Part shown: one piece after another, positions 25,825 to 34,559 of the stretch | How the letters are laid out: each line of letters starts with the position of its first letter | Position numbering within the stretch: position 1 is the stretch's first letter | NCBI GenBank assembly: GCA_965215035.1 | Contig: OZ244040.1 | Coordinates: forward strand, 1,116,001-1,180,000 | DNA: 64,000 bases | From: Azophilus sp965215035 | Lineage (GTDB): Bacteria; Pseudomonadota; Gammaproteobacteria; Pseudomonadales; Azotimanducaceae | Direction of reading: 5' to 3' | Notes under the pieces: model-generated | Seen by the model: the letters and a program-made list of their open reading frames with translations, nothing else | The model's database searches: none | What the model was told of the DNA's origin: nothing | Program-made: the position numbers and the translations under genes

Positions 25825-28020
25825 CTAGAAGGTCACGCGAACTCCCGCTTCGATAGTGCGGCCCGGCGCCGGTGCCAGATCCTTGATGATGGAGGTGTGC
25901 CGGCGCTGCTCGTCGTCGGTCAAGTTCCGGCCCTGCAGATAGACCCTGACCGTCCCGATAGCCGATTCGGTATGCCAGCCCAGGTAAGCGCGCAGGTCGT
26001 CGTATGCGTCCGTCGCCAATTCGAAGTCGGCCACATCGTTCTGCTTGAATGCGCGGGTGTACTCCAGGTTGGCATCGACGCTTCCCCAGTTCAGCGTCAA
26101 GCCGAGGCCGCCGCGTTCCGGGGGAATCAGGGGCAGGTTGTCGTTGCCGGAAATGTCCAGGTCGGCGGCAACGATGTCGAAGAACGCGCTGACCTCCAGC
26201 CTCCCCGCTGGCCAGACGGCGACGGTGGCGGAAGCCTCCAGGTCCAGTCCCAAGAACGTCGCATTCGCCTGTCTGTACTGCCGGACGTCCAGGTGATCGA
26301 TTTCCTCGCCCGTGGCCATCTGGTAGATGAAATCATCGAACTCGGCGTAGTAGAGGGTTCCGCGCAGCAACCAGCGCTCGCCCTTGCCGTCTAGGGTTGC
26401 CGCCAGGTTGAGGGCTGTTTCATCGTCGAGATTGACATTGCCGATCTCGAAGCTCTGGGTGGCCAGGTGCGGGCCGTTGGAATACAACTCCTCCCCCACG
26501 GGCGCGCGCGTGGAATAGTCGGCAAGCAGCGCCGCTTTCCAGGCGTTGCCCAGTGGCATGATCGCGCCGAAAGATACGCTCACCCCGCTAAAATCGTCGC
26601 CGCCACCCATGGCCGGTTCGTGCTCGACATGGTCGTAGCGCACTCCTGCCTCCAGCTCGAAACCGGGGAAGGAGCGCTCTCCCACCCAAAAGAGGCCAAA
26701 GGAGGTGGTGTCCACCGGCGGCGTGAAGGCTTCTTCGCCGACGACCGAGAAACTCCGGTCGCTGTACTGCATGCCCAGCGTGCCCCGCCAGCCAGCCCAG
26801 TCGCGATGGGAGAGCTCCGCGCGCGCTTCCCAGGCATCGTTTTCGAAGGCGGTGCCAACCTCTCCGGAGGGCTCCACTTCCTGGTGTTCGTAGTCGTTGA
26901 TGCCGAGGCGCAGGTTCAGGCTGGTAAAACCCGGTAGCGGGTCGGCCAGGCCGGCTTCGAAATCCAGCCGGGTCTGCTTGAGGTCTATGAACGGGGTGCC
27001 TTCCTCGCCATGCCCTTCCTCCTCCTCATGCTCGTCGTGCTCTTCTTCATCATGGTGCTCTTCTTCATCATCATGGTGTTCCTCGTCTTCCTCGCCGTGG
27101 CCGTGAGCATGGCCATGGCCGGGTATGCCGTATTCGGCATCTAGTCCGGCTACGGAGAAGCCAACGAAGCCGCGCTCACCGACCAGCGAGAACCCCGCCG
27201 AGCCGCCCAGAACCTCGAGGCCGCTGCCGGGCAGCGTGCCCTCGGCTGCGCCTTCGTGTTCGTCATGATGCTCTTCATGCTCCCCCTCTTCGTGTTCATC
27301 ATGATCCTCTTCGTGCTCCCCCTCGTGCTCCTCATGGTGCTCCTCCTCGGCCTCCATTGCCCGCAGAAGTGCCGATTCGGCAAAGCCCGGAATTTCATAG
27401 TCGTCCGCATCCCGGGCGAAGCCATCGAAGTGCCATGCAAAATTGCCGCTGCCGCCGTCCAAACGAAAGGACCCATTTCTGGCATCGCCATTGTCGCCGG
27501 CCCGCAAGTCGAGTTTGCCGTCTAGGCCAGCCGGCACCTGATGCGGAATCCGGCCGGTGTGTACATCCACGACGCCGCCGATGGCCCCGGACCCATATAG
27601 CAGGGTGCTGGGCCCCTTGAGTATCTCCACCCGGTTGGCGATGAAGGGCTCCACGGTAACGGCGTGGTCGCCGCTGGTGACGGAAACATCCATGGTATCG
27701 ATGCGGTCTTCCAGCACCCGCACCCGCACACCGCCGAGCCCGTGGATCACTGGCCGGCCAACAGCGGCCCCGAACGAGGCGTTGTGGATGCCGGGTTCGT
27801 TGCCGACGGTTGCGCCGATGCTGTCAGCGGCCTTGCGGTCGAGCTCCTCGCCCAACAGCACCTCGGCTGGCTGGGCGAGGCCTTCCGCGGACAATGGATG
27901 GCCGGTGACGACGACTTCCTCGATCATGGATACCGCGCCCCCGGCTGGCGATTCGCCGCCGGACGCCAATACGGGCAGGCAGGCCGTTATGGCCCATAGT
28001 AGGAACTTGCTGAATTTCAT
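25825..28020 (-). CDS. TonB-dependent receptor with His/Glu-rich metal-binding stretches (ZnuD-like)
   Basis: A 731-residue outer-membrane receptor. The ATG at 28020 has an excellent AGGAGG seven bases upstream and opens a signal peptide (KFSKFLLWAITACLPVLA). After it come a TonB-box-like segment (EEVVVTG), a plug domain (PVIHGLGGVRVRVLEDRI) and a 22-strand-type barrel ending in GVRVTF. Two long loops, about residues 222-262 and 300-345, consist mostly of His, Glu and Asp, as in the zinc receptor ZnuD. Uptake of Zn or a similar metal is the likely role. The upstream small exported protein is in the same direction, with a hairpin between them. No clear Zur operator was found. Confidence 0.88.
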   Translation of the reverse strand: MKFSKFLLWAITACLPVLASGGESPAGGAVSMIEEVVVTGHPLSAEGLAQPAEVLLGEELDRKAADSIGATVGNEPGIHNASFGAAVGRPVIHGLGGVRVRVLEDRIDTMDVSVTSGDHAVTVEPFIANRVEILKGPSTLLYGSGAIGGVVDVHTGRIPHQVPAGLDGKLDLRAGDNGDARNGSFRLDGGSGNFAWHFDGFARDADDYEIPGFAESALLRAMEAEEEHHEEHEGEHEEDHDEHEEGEHEEHHDEHEGAAEGTLPGSGLEVLGGSAGFSLVGERGFVGFSVAGLDAEYGIPGHGHAHGHGEEDEEHHDDEEEHHDEEEHDEHEEEEGHGEEGTPFIDLKQTRLDFEAGLADPLPGFTSLNLRLGINDYEHQEVEPSGEVGTAFENDAWEARAELSHRDWAGWRGTLGMQYSDRSFSVVGEEAFTPPVDTTSFGLFWVGERSFPGFELEAGVRYDHVEHEPAMGGGDDFSGVSVSFGAIMPLGNAWKAALLADYSTRAPVGEELYSNGPHLATQSFEIGNVNLDDETALNLAATLDGKGERWLLRGTLYYAEFDDFIYQMATGEEIDHLDVRQYRQANATFLGLDLEASATVAVWPAGRLEVSAFFDIVAADLDISGNDNLPLIPPERGGLGLTLNWGSVDANLEYTRAFKQNDVADFELATDAYDDLRAYLGWHTESAIGTVRVYLQGRNLTDDEQRRHTSIIKDLAPAPGRTIEAGVRVTF

Positions 28021-28046
28021 GAAACACCTCCTGACAAAAAAGAAAT

Positions 28047-28079
28047 AGCGCCGCCCGATAGGCAAGGGGGCGCTTTTTT
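28047..28079 (-). terminator. Bidirectional intrinsic terminator/attenuator
   Basis: A stem AGCGCC/GGCGCT with extra GC pairing, T-rich on the outgoing side in both directions (TTTTTT on plus, ATTTCTTTTTT on minus). It lies between the small exported gene and the metal receptor, so it may reduce read-through into the receptor. Confidence 0.6.
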
Positions 28080-28091
28080 GGCCTTAGTTGG

Positions 28092-28385
28092 TCAGGAAGT
28101 GGGGGGTGCGCGGCAGAGGCGGGACTCGAATGGACGCGAGACGACGGGATGCGAAGCAATCTGGACGCGGCCCCCCGCGGCGGATGGATGCGCCTGGACA
28201 GCCCGTTCGCCACGCGCCGGCGCATGCCCGGAATCGAAAAATCCGCATAGGGTGCAGGCTTCTTCCGGAACGCCGCTTTCATGCAGGTGCTGATCGGCCA
28301 GTACCGGGCCGCCGGACAGCACAATCGCAACGAAGCAGGCAACGCCCCGCAGCGTTTGGCGGTGACCCAATAGCGTTTTCAGCAC
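28092..28385 (-). CDS. Small exported Cys/His protein upstream of the metal receptor
   Basis: A 97-residue protein read from the GTG at 28385, which has AAGGAG six bases upstream. It has a signal peptide (RGVACFVAIVLSGGPVLA) and a mature part with DQHLHESG and EEACTLCGF, a CxxC plus nearby histidines that could bind metal. The C-terminal half is basic with further histidines and one cysteine. I do not know a named family with confidence; it resembles small DUF2946-like proteins found beside metal receptors. It is co-directional with the receptor 70 bp downstream and is likely periplasmic. A decayed relative of its central part lies at 31268-31345. Confidence 0.6.
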   Translation of the reverse strand: MLKTLLGHRQTLRGVACFVAIVLSGGPVLADQHLHESGVPEEACTLCGFFDSGHAPARGERAVQAHPSAAGGRVQIASHPVVSRPFESRLCRAPPTS

Positions 28386-28447
28386 AGCATGCTCCTTGGC
28401 CGCCGATGGTATCACAAGGCCGCGCGTTCAGGCCCGCCTCGTACCGT

Positions 28448-28483
28448 CCAACAGCAATTCCCGTTCTGGCGTCCAACTTCACA
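28448..28483 (+). repeat. Element family D, left-end fragment
   Basis: CCAACAGCAATTCCCGTTCT and the following GGCGTCCAACTTCAC match the left end of the full copy 70 bp downstream. Confidence 0.7.
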
Positions 28484-28518
28484 GCCACCCGATGCGGTGG
28501 CCGACCGAGGCGAAGAGT

Positions 28519-28652
28519 CCAACAGCAAGCCCCATTTTGGCGTCCAACTTCACTGTGCGGTGCGTAACATCCAGCGTTTCCGGCTTGATTCGGGCCAAAT
28601 CGACGGGCAGACCCCGCCTGTGGAGGGGCTGAAAGCCATAGTGAGGCTTGCT
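28519..28652 (+). repeat. Element family D, copy 2
   Basis: A 134-bp element similar along its length to 49618-49753, including TTCCGGCTTGA, CGGGCCAAATCGAC and the closing GCCATAGTGAG. Ends are imperfect inverted repeats related to CCAGCAATTCTCA. It ends just upstream of the CBS gene. Confidence 0.8.
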
Positions 28653-28753
28653 GACAAATGCCGTCTGGCCCCAATCGTCAAAAGTTGACGCACAGCCGCC
28701 GGTTTGGCGAGCAGAGGTTGCTAACGTCGGGCGAGCGTTCTACTGTTGGGGTA

Positions 28754-29182
28754 GTGCAACAACCGGGGCCGGAAGTGCGCTGCGTTGGCGACATTCTGGA
28801 GGAAAAATCGGAGGAGGTTGTTTGGATCGGGCCGCTCGAATCGGTATTCGACGCGCTCAAGCTCATGAACCAGAAGGATATCGGCGCCGTTCTGGTGCAG
28901 ATAGACGGCTATCTGGTCGGCATCCTTTCGGAACGGGATTACATGCGCAAGGTGATCCTGGATATCCACTCCTCGAAAAATACCAAGGTCTCGGAGGTGA
29001 TGACGCGGGATGTCGTCACGGTTACCCGCAAGGACACCATCGTCCACTGCATCGCGTTAACCCGGAAGCACCATGTGCGTCATCTGCCCGTGGTCGAGAA
29101 CGGCAAGGCCATTGGCATGATTTCGTTGCGCGACCTGTTTCTGGACGTGATTCATCAGAAGGTCGGCGATATCGTGGAGTAG
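28754..29182 (+). CDS. Two-CBS-domain protein
   Basis: A 142-residue protein made of two CBS domains (DILEEKSEEVVWIGPLESVF to SERDYMRKV, then VMTRDVVTVTRKDTIVHCI to GMISLRDLFLDVI). Such proteins bind adenosine nucleotides or regulate partner enzymes and channels. The GTG at 28754 gives the usual family start; an ATG at 28658 lies inside repeat D and would add 32 unrelated residues, so it was not chosen. The ribosome-binding sequence is weak. It is isolated: the upstream region is repeat DNA and the next gene is convergent. Its partner is unknown. Confidence 0.82.
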   Translation: MQQPGPEVRCVGDILEEKSEEVVWIGPLESVFDALKLMNQKDIGAVLVQIDGYLVGILSERDYMRKVILDIHSSKNTKVSEVMTRDVVTVTRKDTIVHCIALTRKHHVRHLPVVENGKAIGMISLRDLFLDVIHQKVGDIVE

Positions 29183-29270
29183 CCCGCTGTCGTTGCCGCC
29201 GGCCCCGGGGTTTCGCTACACCCGCAACCGATTACCGGCAACAACCCGTGGCCGGGTGTTCGCGCCCTGG

Positions 29271-30590
29271 CTACCGGGGCGCGCTCGGTGGCGGAACCAG
29301 CCAGCCCGGTGCCACCGCCATTGGGCCATCGAGCGTCAGCAGGAATGCCTCCAGCCTCTTCAGTTCGTAGGGCAGCAGGTGCAGCGGCTTCGCCTCGTTG
29401 TGTCCGATGATGGCGGGGCGGGCCCGGTTGTAGTGCTCTAGAACCTCGCGAATCGTGCGCATCTGTCCGGCATGCATGAACGGGCCGGTGCCGCCTAGGT
29501 TGCGCAGCGACGGCGTCTTGCGCGCGCCGATCAGTTCGGCGCCCGACCTTGCGAAGCGCAGTTCCGCGCACTGTTCCGGCGCCGCGTTGCTATAGGGCCC
29601 GAGGCAGTTGAATGAATCGCGCCATGCGAGTTCAACGCCCGCTACCCTGCCTTGGTCGGGCAGTGCGCCGGGGGCGGGCAGAACGCCGGTGTTGTGAAAC
29701 TCGTGATTGGTTAGGAGCGGCCCGTTGTGGCAGTTAAGGCATTGGGCCTTGCCGATGAAGAGCCGCAGTCCTTCAGCCTCCTGGCGGCTGAGCCGGGAAT
29801 CGGGCCCGCGCCCCGTTGCCGGTGCGCCCAGGCTGTGGCTGGTTGCTCGCCCGGATGCGCTCGGCTGTGAACCCGGCGCTGGTTCCCTGGTCAGCGCTTC
29901 GACATAGCGGTCGAATCTGGTTGCGCCGGGCAGCAGCAGCCGCTCGTAGGCGGCGATGGCCTTGCCCAGATTGACAAAGACGGCGGTAACCGCCGCCCGG
30001 TCGGCCGCCGCCATTCCCGCCCAGGCGGCCTCGGCATCCGGGTTGCCGTTGGGGCCCGCGGCACCGGGAAATCGACCGGGGTCGGAAAAATCCGCAAGAG
30101 GCCCGAACAGCGTCGTGTATGGCTCGCGGTAGAGCCGCTCCCCGGCAATCAGCCGGACCAGCGACGTCCGGGCGGCCCCCTGCTCCAGCGGGTTCTCCAG
30201 CGGGCTCAACGCCTGTGACCAGAGGCTGTCCTTGCGGCCGTCCCAGAAAAGCCAGGGGCTGTAGGCGGTGCCGACCAGGCTCATGGTATTAAGCCTGCCG
30301 GTGGCCAGGCCCCGCGCCTTGGCCAGCCCATCGGCAAAGCGCCGCGCCGGTTGGTGGCAGGTCGCACAGGAAACCTGCCCGTTGGCGCTCAGGCGCGGGT
30401 CGAAGAACAGGCGGTGACCAAGGTGCCGCGCCCGGGGGTCGGTGGCCACGGCATTGCCGGGGCTCGGCGGCAGCGGCGGCAGGCTGCCGAGCCATAGCGA
30501 ATGCAACGTGGAGCGTTCGTCGTCGGTCCAGGGCATTTGTGGCGCCGGTGCGCGCAACCAGGCCCAGGTGGCCGCCAGAACCAGCGCCAT
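29271..30590 (-). CDS. Di-haem cytochrome c peroxidase / MauG-like protein
   Basis: A 439-residue periplasmic protein with an N-terminal membrane segment (ALVLAATWAWL) and two haem c sites, CATCH (75-79) and CLNCH (about 284). Flanking patterns LGHRLFFDPRLSANG, LNTMSLVGTAYSPWLFWDGR and the C-terminal RKTPSLRNLGGTGPFMHAGQ are typical of the MauG/CcpA group. It probably reduces peroxide or oxidises a protein partner, using electrons from small cytochromes. The gene upstream in the same direction encodes a small exported YtkA/FixH-like protein; this pairing recurs in marine gammaproteobacteria (recollection, not searched). The 187-bp gap between them has no recognised feature. Confidence 0.88.
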   Translation of the reverse strand: MALVLAATWAWLRAPAPQMPWTDDERSTLHSLWLGSLPPLPPSPGNAVATDPRARHLGHRLFFDPRLSANGQVSCATCHQPARRFADGLAKARGLATGRLNTMSLVGTAYSPWLFWDGRKDSLWSQALSPLENPLEQGAARTSLVRLIAGERLYREPYTTLFGPLADFSDPGRFPGAAGPNGNPDAEAAWAGMAAADRAAVTAVFVNLGKAIAAYERLLLPGATRFDRYVEALTREPAPGSQPSASGRATSHSLGAPATGRGPDSRLSRQEAEGLRLFIGKAQCLNCHNGPLLTNHEFHNTGVLPAPGALPDQGRVAGVELAWRDSFNCLGPYSNAAPEQCAELRFARSGAELIGARKTPSLRNLGGTGPFMHAGQMRTIREVLEHYNRARPAIIGHNEAKPLHLLPYELKRLEAFLLTLDGPMAVAPGWLVPPPSAPR

Positions 30591-30777
30591 GGTGATGAAT
30601 GCAGCTAGGGTTTGCAGGGTTCCGCGCCGTCGCTATGAGTTCCCGGAAACCCCTATTCTCGCACGTAAGCCTTGCTATCGCCGGACCTTCCGGTGCGCCG
30701 GACGGTGCCTCGTCAGGGAATCAAGGTGCCTGGGTCTGCGAAATGGGTGGGGAGAATCCCGTGGCGGCGCGCTCGGG

Positions 30778-31209
30778 CTATAGGCCCACTAGCCAGGTGA
30801 TCGAATCGACGCCCGCGGCCGCATCGACGGTGACGACCACTTCCCAGGCACCGGCCATGTGGAACTTCACGCCTTCGACGAGGTAGTTGCCGCCGCCCAG
30901 GCGGGTGGTCATGCGCGGTGCCGAGGGGAGCCCGTGGTCGTGGGCCGGCATGCCGCCGGAAAGGGTGAGCTCCGCTTCTTCTATGGGCCGGCCATCGGCA
31001 TTGGCGACATGAATCACCCAGGCGTGCATGCGGTTGATTGCTAGCGGCTGCAGGGTGCTGGCGTAGGCGACGCGGTAGCGGCCCAGATCGGTGAGTCTAC
31101 CGTCCGCCGGGTCCGCGCTCGGGAGGCCGTCCGCAGCAAATGCCCCGGGCAGCAGCAAGACACAGCAGACAAGCAGCCCGCACAGGCGTATTGGCACCGG
31201 TTGCTGCAT
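30778..31209 (-). CDS. Exported YtkA/FixH-like domain protein
   Basis: A 143-residue protein with a signal peptide (CGLLVCCVLLLPGAFA) and a single beta-sandwich domain. The pattern GGMPAHDHGLPSAP, GGGNYLVEGVKFHMAGAWEV is that of the YtkA-like/FixH-like family, some of which help copper delivery to oxidases. The conserved HDH and FHM residues could bind metal. It is upstream of, and in the same direction as, the MauG-like gene, so the pair may act together in the periplasm. Function is inferred only. Confidence 0.7.
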   Translation of the reverse strand: MQQPVPIRLCGLLVCCVLLLPGAFAADGLPSADPADGRLTDLGRYRVAYASTLQPLAINRMHAWVIHVANADGRPIEEAELTLSGGMPAHDHGLPSAPRMTTRLGGGNYLVEGVKFHMAGAWEVVVTVDAAAGVDSITWLVGL

Positions 31210-31267
31210 GGGTGTGCGAGGCTATCATGCGCGGTCGCCCTATTCCATTCTAGGCATGTGGAACCTC

Positions 31268-31345
31268 GCGAAACCGGCCGCAGCGGCGGCATCGCCGCGC
31301 ATGCCCCGAATAGAAACGTCCGCATGGGGTACAGGCTTCTTCCGG
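31268..31345 (-). pseudogene. Decayed fragment related to the small exported Cys/His protein
   Basis: Reading minus, CCGGAAGAAGCCTG and the following codons give PEEACTPCG, then SGHA, matching PEEACTLCG and SGHA of the gene at 28092-28385. A stop lies four codons upstream (TAA-IGL-PEEACTPCG), so only about 25 residues of homology remain. Nucleotide similarity is evident over about 75 bp. Confidence 0.5.
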
Positions 31346-31486
31346 AAGGCCGATTTATCGGCTGGGGCAGGGGGTTGTTCTTCATCATGCCGGTTCGCAT
31401 GGGCTGCTGCCGCGGGACCCTTGCCCGCGGCTTTACGTCATCGGTGTGATTTGCCCATACTTGCCCGCCGCGCGGGACAGGATGGC

Positions 31487-32815
31487 GTGAGCAAATCCAT
31501 CACCAAGACCAGGTTTGGCCCGGCGACCGCCATTGCGGTGGTTATCGCCAACATGATTGGCACCGGCGTATTCACGAGCCTCGGCTTTCAGCTCCTAGAG
31601 ATACAGTCCGGTTTCGTACTCCTGATGTTGTGGGCTGTTGGGGGCGTCGCCGCTCTCTGTGGTGCTCTGTGCTACGCCGAACTGGGCGCGGCCCTGCCGC
31701 GCTCGGGGGGCGAATACAATTTCCTGGGCGAGATCTATCACCCCGGGGTCGGGTTCGTTTCGGGGTGGCTTTCCGCCACCATCGGCTTTGCGGCACCGAC
31801 GGCGCTCGCGGCAATCACCTTTGGTGCCTACCTGTCCTCGGTGTTCACCGCCCTCTCTCCGGTACCCTGCGCCACGGTGCTCGTCGTTGTCCTTACCCTG
31901 GTGCACATGGGCACCAGGCGCGGCAGCGGCGGTGTGCAGCGCTGGTTCACGGGCGTGAAGGTCGCATTCATCGCGGTCTTCTGTATCGTCGCCCTGTGGT
32001 TGGCTGGTGCCGGTCAACCCATCTCGTTCCTCCCCGCGGATGGCGATGGCGCCCTGCTCACGGGCAGCGCCTTTGCGGTGGCGCTCATCTACGTGAACTA
32101 CGCCTATACCGGCTGGAACGCGGTGACCTACCTGTCCAGCGAGTTGCGGGAACCCCGGCGCGTGCTGCCCCTGGTTCTGACGCTGGGTACGGCGGTCGTC
32201 GCGCTGCTTTACGTTCTGTTGAACTTTACCTTTCTGTATGCCGCGCCCGTGGAGGCCATGGTTGGCGAACTCGAAGTCGGCTATGTTGCCGCGCGCCATG
32301 TCCTTGGCAGCGGCGGTGCCGGCATCATGGGCGTGGCTCTGGCGCTGCTGCTGGTTTCCACGGTCAGCGCCATGATCATGGCCGGCCCGCGCGTGCTGCA
32401 GGTAATCGGCCAGGACTTCCGGGCGTTCCGAATCCTCGCCAGAACCAATTCCCATGGACTGCCGTCGGTGGCGGTAGTCGCCCAGTCCCTGTTGGCGCTG
32501 TTGTTCATCTGGACGGCATCGTTCGAGTCGATACTGGTGTTCGCGGGCTTCGCCTTGGGATTGAGCACCTTTCTGACCGTGCTGGGTCTTTTCGTGCTGC
32601 GCTACAGGCGGCCGGAGTTGCCCCGGCCCTACCGGCTGACGGCCTACCCGCTGCCGGCACTCGCCTATCTGGCCATCACCGGCTGGACGCTCATCCACAT
32701 CCTGAACGAACGCCCCCATGAAGCTTTCCTTGGCTTGGCCCTGGTGGCGGCCGGTGCCTTGTTCTATTGGCTTAGCCGTCAATTCCAGGGTAGCCGGCCG
32801 CGTGGTTCCACCTGA
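31487..32815 (+). CDS. APC-family amino acid permease
   Basis: A 442-residue inner-membrane transporter with about 12 hydrophobic segments. The N-terminal substrate motif IANMIGTGVFTSLG and the following PRSGGEYNFLGEIYHPG are typical of amino-acid/polyamine/organocation permeases. The GTG at 31487 was chosen because it directly precedes the first helix and has AGGA upstream. Longer in-frame readings run through the decayed fragment upstream. No operon partner: the neighbouring DNA is repeats. The substrate is unknown. Confidence 0.88.
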   Translation: MSKSITKTRFGPATAIAVVIANMIGTGVFTSLGFQLLEIQSGFVLLMLWAVGGVAALCGALCYAELGAALPRSGGEYNFLGEIYHPGVGFVSGWLSATIGFAAPTALAAITFGAYLSSVFTALSPVPCATVLVVVLTLVHMGTRRGSGGVQRWFTGVKVAFIAVFCIVALWLAGAGQPISFLPADGDGALLTGSAFAVALIYVNYAYTGWNAVTYLSSELREPRRVLPLVLTLGTAVVALLYVLLNFTFLYAAPVEAMVGELEVGYVAARHVLGSGGAGIMGVALALLLVSTVSAMIMAGPRVLQVIGQDFRAFRILARTNSHGLPSVAVVAQSLLALLFIWTASFESILVFAGFALGLSTFLTVLGLFVLRYRRPELPRPYRLTAYPLPALAYLAITGWTLIHILNERPHEAFLGLALVAAGALFYWLSRQFQGSRPRGST

Positions 32816-32825
32816 TCCGAAGGGC

Positions 32826-32914
32826 GGTAGTCTGTCAGTTTGAACCCCGAGCCTATCGAATCCCCTGTGTGCCGTGCCTCCGCTCGGCCCACAAGTTCAA
32901 ACTGATACACTACT
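32826..32914 (+). repeat. Inverted-repeat element family A, copy 4
   Basis: Begins GGTAGTCTGTCAGTTTG and ends CAAACTGATACACTAC. Flanks CGAAGGGC and CGAAACGC match at 6 of 8 positions, a possible decayed target duplication. It lies 10 bp after the permease stop. Confidence 0.88.
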
Positions 32915-33005
32915 CGAAACGCGCTACCGGCCGATTCGCATAGCCATCTGCACCGCTAGGTTTGGGTAGTGGATGCTACGCTACGCCCAACGGGTGCCGC
33001 GAGAG

Positions 33006-33103
33006 GGGGTAACCGAAACCGGGCAGCTCGCGCGCCGGTATCCGGGTGAGTCAGCCAGAGGTAGCCATGCCGCAGGCGGGGTAACCGACACGGGGCAACT
33101 CGC
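33006..33103 (+). repeat. Imperfect direct repeat in the permease-dehydrogenase gap
   Basis: GGGGTAACCGAAACCGGGCA at 33006 and GGGGTAACCGACACGGGGCA at 33078 lie 72 bp apart, followed in both by GCTCGCG/ACTCGCG. Together with copies of families A and E this fills the 32816-33338 gap; no gene was seen there. Confidence 0.65.
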
Positions 33104-33120
33104 GTGTAATAGAAGGGAAC

Positions 33121-33213
33121 TGTAGTGATCGGTTGACGAGCCCGACATGTAGTGGCTATGCAACTTGCGGGACTCGGCATGTGGCGGTTTGTCAACGTCT
33201 CTTTATAGGTTCC
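33121..33213 (+). repeat. Element family E, copy 1
   Basis: Shares its whole length with 43711-43804: TGTAGTGATCGGTTGACGAG, then ACTCGGCATGTGG, then GTCAACGTCTC and TATAGGTTCC. It has inverted ends GGTTGACGAG and GGTTTGTCAAC. Confidence 0.8.
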
Positions 33214-33338
33214 TAATAGAACCGGACAGTTCCAATTTTTGAGAACAGGATGGTCACCTCAGGCTATACGTGCGGACGCCAGTCGTGCTAAAAATGCAGG
33301 CCGTGCCGCCCGTTGGCACCACGAGGGATAGTAACGTT

Positions 33339-34520
33339 GTGACTGAACTCGCCGATTTCCAGGCGGAAACCCGCGCCTGGCTTGCGGCCAACTGCCCGCC
33401 GGGTGCGCGGGGGCCTGGCCTGGTTCCCATCGGCGGCAGCAAGGCCCGAATCACCGACCGGGACGCACAGGCTTGGCTCGACCGGATGATCGAGAAGGGC
33501 TGGACCGCGCCCAGATGGCCAAGGGAGTATGGCGGGGGCGGGCTGAATCAGGCCCAGTACCTGATTCTGATCGAGGAAATGCAGCGCATTCGCGCCCGGC
33601 CGGCCCTGGCCGGATTCGGCACTAGCATGGTCGGCCCCACGCTGCTGGAATTCGGCACCGAGCAACAGAAACGCACCCACCTGCCGCGCATAGCGCGGGC
33701 CGAGGTGGCCTGGTGCCAGGGCTACAGCGAACCGGGGGCCGGCAGCGACCTGGCCAGCCTGAGCACCCGCGCGGAACGCAAGGGCGATCACTTCGTCATC
33801 AACGGCCAGAAGACCTGGACAAGCTCGGCGCACCTCGCCGATTGGATGTTCATCCTGGTGCGGACCGACCCGGATGCGCCCAAGCACAACGGCATTAGCT
33901 TCCTGCTTCTGCCCATGCAGCAGCCCGGCGTAACCGTCAAACCCATCCGGCTTATTTCTGGAGAGTCCCCCTTCAACGCGACCTTTTTCGACAACGCCAT
34001 GGCCGCCGGCGAAGACCTGGTGGGGGAGCTGAACAAGGGCTGGACCGTCGGCAAGCGCCTGCTGCAACACGAACGCTCCAGCATGGAGGCGTTGGTGATG
34101 GGTAGCGCCGGCGGGAACGAAGAGCAGGGGCTGGTCGAAGAGGCCAAGCGCTGTCTTGGCGATGACGGCGGCAGCATCGCCGACCCGGCGTGGCGAGCTT
34201 CCGTTTTGGCCTACGAGATGAATCAGCGCGCCTTCCGGCTTGCCCAAAGGCGCGCGGTGGAAGAATCGGACGGTGGGACGCCAGGCCCGGTGACCTCCAT
34301 CTTCAAGTTCTACGGCAGCGAGCTGCAGCAACAGTTCTATGAACTGATGACGCGGATGCGCGGCACCCGGGGATTCAGTGTGGACCAGCAGACCGCCACG
34401 GTCGACGAACGGGAGTTGACGCGCCGCTGGCTGGAATGCCGGGCCGTATCCATCTACAGCGGCAGCAACGAGATTCAGCGCAACATTGTCGCCAAGCGCG
34501 TGCTGGGTTTGCCGGACTGA
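33339..34520 (+). CDS. Acyl-CoA dehydrogenase
   Basis: A 393-residue flavoprotein that oxidises acyl-CoA to enoyl-CoA. It has YSEPGAGSDLASL and INGQKTWTSSA (FAD/substrate region) and the C-terminal IYSGSNEIQRNIVAKRVLGLP. The GTG at 33339, with GAGGG about 11 nt upstream, gives family length; ATG at 33294 would add 15 unrelated residues. It resembles the branched, polyketide or sterol-side-chain subgroup more than FadE. It is followed after 39 bp by the GCS2-type gene, but a functional link is not evident. Confidence 0.92.
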   Translation: MTELADFQAETRAWLAANCPPGARGPGLVPIGGSKARITDRDAQAWLDRMIEKGWTAPRWPREYGGGGLNQAQYLILIEEMQRIRARPALAGFGTSMVGPTLLEFGTEQQKRTHLPRIARAEVAWCQGYSEPGAGSDLASLSTRAERKGDHFVINGQKTWTSSAHLADWMFILVRTDPDAPKHNGISFLLLPMQQPGVTVKPIRLISGESPFNATFFDNAMAAGEDLVGELNKGWTVGKRLLQHERSSMEALVMGSAGGNEEQGLVEEAKRCLGDDGGSIADPAWRASVLAYEMNQRAFRLAQRRAVEESDGGTPGPVTSIFKFYGSELQQQFYELMTRMRGTRGFSVDQQTATVDERELTRRWLECRAVSIYSGSNEIQRNIVAKRVLGLPD

Positions 34521-34559
34521 TGGCCGGGGTGCGGCCGGAAACCCCCTAAGGGCGGCACC

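Noticed and set aside
25027..26394. A 455-codon plus frame across pccB and the metal receptor
   Set aside because: It spans two real minus-strand genes and has no family resemblance.
26990..27360. Short direct repeats in the receptor gene (runs of CTCTTCATCATGG-like units)
   Set aside because: They encode the His/Glu-rich loops and are explained by coding for repeated His and Glu codons.
31595..32782. A 395-codon minus frame antisense to the permease
   Set aside because: Low-complexity, Gln/Gly/Arg-rich translation, typical of an antisense shadow.
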